Origin: an uncultured Desulfovibrio sp. | Lineage (GTDB): Bacteria; Desulfobacterota; Desulfovibrionia; Desulfovibrionales; Desulfovibrionaceae | Length of the DNA: 64,000 nt | NCBI GenBank assembly: GCA_913063155.1 | Contig: CAJXYU010000006.1 | Span: 186,001-250,000 of the forward strand | Direction: 5' to 3' | In this document: positions 60,020 through 64,000 of the stretch, one piece after another | Layout of the letters: each line of letters begins with the position of its first letter | Numbering within the stretch: position 1 is the stretch's first letter | Position numbers and translations under genes: made by a program | Notes under the pieces: generated by a model | Told to the model about the DNA's origin: nothing | Databases searched by the model: none | Seen by the model: the letters and a program-made list of their open reading frames with translations, nothing else

Positions 60020-60790
60020 ATGCTCAGGCTTTCCTTCTGTCTCATGGTCGTCCTGCTTTTTCCGGCGACAAACGTTGCGGCCGGAGACAAACTGCACGTC
60101 GTCACCATGCTTGCTCCCCCAAGGATCATGGTCATAGACGACGTCATCACCGGCATGGCCGCCGACTTGGCCAAGGAGGCCCTCGCCAGGGCCGGCTACG
60201 ACGCCGTCATCCAACTGGTGCCATGGAAGCGGGCGGTCTACATGGCGAGCACCGGTCTGGCCGACGCACTCTTCTATCCTCTCTATACCGAGGAACGAGC
60301 CAAAGTGTTCCACTATCCGGCGACCCCGCTTTTCAGCATTGACCTGGTGGCCCTCAGACGGGCTGATGCGGATATAGTGATCCGCCCCGGCTACAAGGGA
60401 CTGCGTGGCCTGGTCCTGGGGGTGGGACGGGGATTCGTGTACGGCCCCAAGGCTCTGAAACTCATCGACAGGGCCCATTTCAAAAAAGTCGAATCCACCG
60501 CTTCCAACGATCTCGGCTTCCGAAAACTTCTGGACAACCGCATTGATATGCTTCTGATGGACAGAACGCTCGCCCAGCACTTCCTGAATCAACCGGCAAC
60601 CCTCGGCAAGGCGGACTATGTCCGGGATGAACAAGGCCGAATAGCAATCCTCGACAGCAAGAACGGGTATATGGTCTTTTCCAAAAGAACAACTTCCGCA
60701 ATGGATGCGGAGAGATTCAACAACGCACTGGAATCAATGAAGGAAGACGGCAGTTATCAGGCCATCATCAGCAAATATCAGGCCCCCTGA
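60020..60790 (+). CDS. Periplasmic solute-binding protein, family 3 type
   Basis: 256 aa. Signal peptide to about VAA; then LHVVTMLAPPRIMVIDDVITGMAADLAKEA, VPWKRAVYMASTG, and a second lobe ending AIISKYQAP. This is the bacterial family 3 fold that binds amino acids or other small solutes. No permease or ATPase genes adjoin, so it may serve a distant transporter or a sensor, such as the kinase next door (convergent). No clear ribosome site before the ATG. Confidence 0.8.
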   Translation: MLRLSFCLMVVLLFPATNVAAGDKLHVVTMLAPPRIMVIDDVITGMAADLAKEALARAGYDAVIQLVPWKRAVYMASTGLADALFYPLYTEERAKVFHYPATPLFSIDLVALRRADADIVIRPGYKGLRGLVLGVGRGFVYGPKALKLIDRAHFKKVESTASNDLGFRKLLDNRIDMLLMDRTLAQHFLNQPATLGKADYVRDEQGRIAILDSKNGYMVFSKRTTSAMDAERFNNALESMKEDGSYQAIISKYQAP

Positions 60791-60894
60791 CACCGGCTCG
60801 GCAAACGCCCAAAGACAGGCCCACGGAAAAAACGACTCAAGGGTCCGGCGATGGGTCCGCACCACCCGATACAAGTCTCAACCGACTTGTCCGG

Positions 60895-62982
60895 TTAACT
60901 GATCGGCGTCTTGATATGGAATGTCGTTTCCCCTTTCCGTGATTCAAGCCAGATCTTCCCTTCGTGTTTTTCGACAAGCTGCAAGACGATCGCCAGGCCT
61001 ATCCCGGTCCCTTTCCCGACCTCTTTTGTAGTGAAGAACGGATCGAAGATCTTATCCTTGATGGCATCGGAAACGCCGACGCCGTTGTCCGTGATGGAAA
61101 TGCGCAGTGAACTGTTGTCACGACGAGTCGATATGGTAATGAGTCCCTTTGTATTCGTGTCTCCGAATACTTCCTGCGAGGCATGCGCGGCATTGACGAT
61201 CAGGTTCAACATTATCTGGTCGAAATCGCCTGGTGGATAGAACAGTTGGGGAAGTTCTTCATCAAGAGAGGTCACGACTTCGGCAGCGTGTTTCCATTCG
61301 TTTCTGGAAATATTGATGGTGTCGCGTATCCTTTCGTTGACATTGATGACTTGTGCTTCGTCGTGGCCGGGATGGGCGAATCCCTTGACGGATTGAACAA
61401 TGGAGGAAATGTGCCCCAATCCTCCAATGGACTCTTCCATGGCTGCCGGAATCTCTTCAGCCATGAAATCGAGATCGAGCTCCTCAAGCATTTCCGTGAC
61501 GGCTCCAATGGAATCAGGGGAAATTCCTTCCGCAAACACATTCTTGATGAATTCGCCGAGACCAATGAGCTTGTCGGTGGATTCCTTTATGAAATCCGCG
61601 TTCCCGATAATATATTGAAGAGGAGTGTTGATTTCATGGGCAATACCGGCAGCCAAGACGCCGATCGTTTCCATTTTTTGGGACTGAAGCAACTGCCTTT
61701 CCATCCGCTTGATATTTGAAATATTGGTGACGACCTCATAGGAGCCGACAATCTCGCCATCTTCGTTCAAAAGAGGTGTCGGGGATGACAAAACAGATAC
61801 GGTGTCGCCGCTTTTATTGGTAAGAGTCATTTCGTACGGTTCGGAAGCACCGTCTTTTCTGAGGATCTGATGATGAATGAAGGTGTCTTTGCTGTCTTCA
61901 TGCACGAAGTCTACGAATTTCCCATCAACAATTTCCCGAATGTCACGTTCAAGCAATTCGCAAATCTTGCGGTTGACAAACATGACGTCGTTTTCGCGGC
62001 TGAGAACGAGAACGCCTTCATTCATCAATTCAACAAGGTTCCGGTATTTCTCCTCGCTCTGCCGCAGCAATGATTCCGCTTCAACCTGCTTGATGACGGC
62101 CTGAATGTCTTTCAGAAAATCCGATATGCGGACGACGTCATCCTGGGAATATCCGAAGTCTTTATTGCCGACCGCCGCGACGGAGTGGATTTTCTCACCG
62201 ATGAAATGGGGAACAACCATGAGGCTTTCCAGTTTGACATGGCCATCAGGGAACCCTTTTCTGGGCAATTCACAGGCTGAGAAATCATTCACGACCAGAG
62301 GACGCCTGTGCCGTATCGCCTCCGCCCACAGCCCGGCTTTCCCCACAGGGAAAACCACAGGCTTGTCGACCACGGTGCACCCCTTCATGGTTTCGCCCGT
62401 CCAGGAATGGATAATCATGTTCTCTTCGGCATCATCCAAAAATCCAAAAAAACCATATTTGCTTTGAGTGATTTCTGCGATAGCCTCCAAGGTGACGTCA
62501 CATATCTCCTTGATGGATATGGAGCTCTTTTTTGTGATGCGCCACAGATTTTCAAGACGCAGCGTCGCACTCTCAAGGTTGTTTCGCATCTTGAATTCGT
62601 CAGAGATGTCCTCGACCGTCGAGACCGCTCCACGTAAAACGCCATCGGTCACAATCGACGAGGAACGCATCGAAATTATTTTCTTTATGTCATTATGGAG
62701 GATGGAAAAAGTCAGCGTCGATCGACCTTTTTCCCGGAGGCTTTTCATAATGGGGAAATCCTCAAGAGGGACGGCATGGCCATTGACGTCCAACCCGTTC
62801 AGCCCGGAAAGCGTATCAGATACGTTTGTCTGTACCGAAGTCGCATCCAAATGAAATATTTCACGGCACCTCTCATTGATGAATTCCAATGAGTTGTTCC
62901 TGTTTGAAACAACCATGATCCCAATGGGACAATGATCCAGAGAAAGGGAAAGAAAGGATGGGTCACTTGAGATGTGAGTCAT
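60895..62982 (-). CDS. PAS-GAF-PAS sensor histidine kinase
   Basis: 695 aa, cytosolic with no obvious membrane segment. PAS (about 12-125), GAF (about 150-300, FFGFLDDAEENMIIHSW), PAS (about 310-430), then HisKA-type dimerisation with His in GIAHEINTPLQY, and HATPase with N box LNLIVNAAHAS, DNGVGV and GTGIGLAIVLQLVEKH. GGAGGTG 7 nt upstream supports MTHISSDPSF. It ends close to the stop of the solute-binding protein. No response regulator is adjacent, so the partner is elsewhere. Confidence 0.9.
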   Translation of the reverse strand: MTHISSDPSFLSLSLDHCPIGIMVVSNRNNSLEFINERCREIFHLDATSVQTNVSDTLSGLNGLDVNGHAVPLEDFPIMKSLREKGRSTLTFSILHNDIKKIISMRSSSIVTDGVLRGAVSTVEDISDEFKMRNNLESATLRLENLWRITKKSSISIKEICDVTLEAIAEITQSKYGFFGFLDDAEENMIIHSWTGETMKGCTVVDKPVVFPVGKAGLWAEAIRHRRPLVVNDFSACELPRKGFPDGHVKLESLMVVPHFIGEKIHSVAAVGNKDFGYSQDDVVRISDFLKDIQAVIKQVEAESLLRQSEEKYRNLVELMNEGVLVLSRENDVMFVNRKICELLERDIREIVDGKFVDFVHEDSKDTFIHHQILRKDGASEPYEMTLTNKSGDTVSVLSSPTPLLNEDGEIVGSYEVVTNISNIKRMERQLLQSQKMETIGVLAAGIAHEINTPLQYIIGNADFIKESTDKLIGLGEFIKNVFAEGISPDSIGAVTEMLEELDLDFMAEEIPAAMEESIGGLGHISSIVQSVKGFAHPGHDEAQVINVNERIRDTINISRNEWKHAAEVVTSLDEELPQLFYPPGDFDQIMLNLIVNAAHASQEVFGDTNTKGLITISTRRDNSSLRISITDNGVGVSDAIKDKIFDPFFTTKEVGKGTGIGLAIVLQLVEKHEGKIWLESRKGETTFHIKTPIS

Positions 62983-63576
62983 TGGTGAACACCTCCAGTA
63001 TTGTTTTGCATTCCTTTGGCTACCTTTTGATTCAACAGTCAGTGATGATTTCCCCACCAATCAGACCATTGAGCGCTCAAAGCCCCTCTCTTCAAGCCCG
63101 CGGGCACGGGGCAGCCGGCGATGACCGAATGCTCGGCACAATCCTATGAAAGCAGGGCATTAAGGCCCTCCCCTGCCGTATCACACCCATGAGGGAAAAA
63201 CATCTCCGCTGAAATAAATATAAAAGATACTTTGGTGAGACCCGCCGGGACATACCGTTGGGCGCAGACGGGCGGACCAAGCCGGCCAGCAGGCTTTCGG
63301 ATTCCGCTCAAGAAGTGCCCCATTACCTTCTGAAACGACCAATTATCGGTACAAACGCAGAACTTCTGTGGCAAAAAGAAAATTTGGCGCAACGGGCAAC
63401 CGTCCATGGAAAAGTGCAAATATCCGGGCCGGTCCTCTTGACGAAGCAATCCTGGTGGCTAAGTCCACTTCAAACTCATGCTCCAATTTTTTGCTCCCAA
63501 AGGCCAATCGAGCAACTTTATCCAAGTTTTTCTCCGCAAGCCTCACTATGCTGACCGACAGAACAGAGGTTGAACG
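62983..63576. other. Intergenic region with unresolved minus-strand protein-like frames
   Basis: 594 bases with no gene I can support. On the minus strand, 63343-63591 reads VRLAEKNLDKVARLAFGSKK... and 63144-63449, in another frame, reads KVMGHFLSGIRKPAGRLGPP.... Neither has a convincing start. They could be parts of one decayed or frameshifted gene or a chance open frame. The downstream end carries the leader of the AraC-type gene. Confidence 0.35.
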
Positions 63577-64000
63577 ATGATGAAGACGCATTCAAATCAT
63601 TTTCAATTCGTGAATTCCGAGAACGCCGCCGGACTGACCGTCCTCAATGCAGTCATGTCGGATTTCTACTACTCCAACCATGCACACGACGACTTCGCCC
63701 TGGGGGTCACGCTTGAGGGCGTCCAGGAATTCGTCTGCAACGGCCAGAAAATCCAAAGTTCTCCCGGTAACGTCATCCTGCTCAACCCCGGCGATGTGCA
63801 CGATGGAAATCCAGGGAAAGACACGGTCTTGAAATATACGATTCTTTACATTGATTCGGACGAGTTCTCACCGCTGCTGGGAAGTGCCGCCGCCATGGAC
63901 AAAAAGGACTTCCGAATTCCGGAAATGCATTTTGAAGACCGGGTTCTCCGGTCACTGATTCTGGAAATGTCCCATTTCGTCACCAAGGCCGACGGCAAAT
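63577..64000 (+). CDS. AraC-family transcriptional regulator, N-terminal part (cut by right edge)
   Basis: Frame of 141 codons open to the window end, from MMKTHSNHFQFVNSENAAGL. The sequence SNHAHDDFALGVTLEGVQEF followed by SPGNVILLNPGDVHDG is the cupin effector-binding domain of AraC-type regulators. The helix-turn-helix domain would lie beyond the edge. AGAGG precedes the start at 8 nt. Confidence 0.85.
   Translation, partial: MMKTHSNHFQFVNSENAAGLTVLNAVMSDFYYSNHAHDDFALGVTLEGVQEFVCNGQKIQSSPGNVILLNPGDVHDGNPGKDTVLKYTILYIDSDEFSPLLGSAAAMDKKDFRIPEMHFEDRVLRSLILEMSHFVTKADGK

Overview
The window is GC-rich and reads as part of a chromosome (or large replicon) of an anaerobic, sulfate-reducer-like deltaproteobacterium, most plausibly a Desulfovibrio/Pseudodesulfovibrio relative. 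This is inferred from the clostridial-type (group III) NifD/NifK with nifI1-nifI2 between nifH and nifD, paired feoA genes, a 48-aa FeoB-associated Cys-rich protein, multihaem cytochromes c with a Tat-exported flavoprotein, and several sigma-54 activators. No rRNA, tRNA, CRISPR array or intact insertion sequence was recognised. Both ends are cut: a giant VCBS-repeat adhesin (minus strand) runs off the left edge and an AraC-type regulator (plus strand) off the right edge.

Layout. 1-2021: adhesin start with near-identical 294-bp repeats. 2585-2890: small TSCPD protein. 3312-17192: nitrogen fixation locus. nifA is on the plus strand; nifH-nifI1-nifI2-nifD-nifK-(nifB-like)-ferredoxin-GNAT-nifE-nifN-nifB run on the minus strand; nifV diverges from nifH. 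The nifH/nifV gap holds two back-to-back sigma-54 promoters and a shared upstream element, part of which recurs in front of nifA. The nifB-like gene after nifK has lost all three radical-SAM cysteines, while a normal nifB lies at the end of the operon. 17300-19638: a frameshifted pyrophosphatase-like gene, an isochorismatase-fold hydrolase and a lipoprotein alpha/beta hydrolase.

19847-37423: a plus-strand block of 18 mostly overlapping genes resembling an aryl-polyene-type type II fatty acid/polyketide pathway. It has a ketoreductase, three complete ketosynthases and one degenerate partner, two acyl carrier proteins, two acyltransferases, two hotdog dehydratases, a thioesterase, an acyl/aryl-ACP ligase, a glycosyltransferase, and LolA/MMPL/lipoprotein export parts. 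Two features are unusual: a CrtI/retinol-saturase-like FAD oxidoreductase, and a radical-SAM/SPASM protein fused to an ApeP-like dehydratase. No aromatic ammonia-lyase or methyltransferase is present. This is the best candidate in the window for an undescribed system.

37527-50840: a chemoreceptor, a broken NTF2-like gene, an HD-GYP protein with two tiny downstream genes, the feo iron(II) uptake operon with accessory periplasmic proteins, two Fur-family regulators, two DUF4198-like proteins, and a MoxR/VWA operon ending in the second Fur gene. Fur-box-like sites precede both iron-related transcription units.

51201-60790: a secreted esterase-like hydrolase; a periplasmic reductase system (flavoprotein, tetrahaem cytochrome, seven-haem cytochrome c/b) with a divergent sigma-54 activator, a matching promoter and an inverted-repeat activator site; an AldA-type aldehyde dehydrogenase; and a solute-binding protein. 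60895-62982: a PAS/GAF histidine kinase. The reductase flavoprotein keeps the catalytic core of fumarate-reductase-like flavocytochromes but lacks the fumarate-binding His, so its electron acceptor is probably not fumarate.
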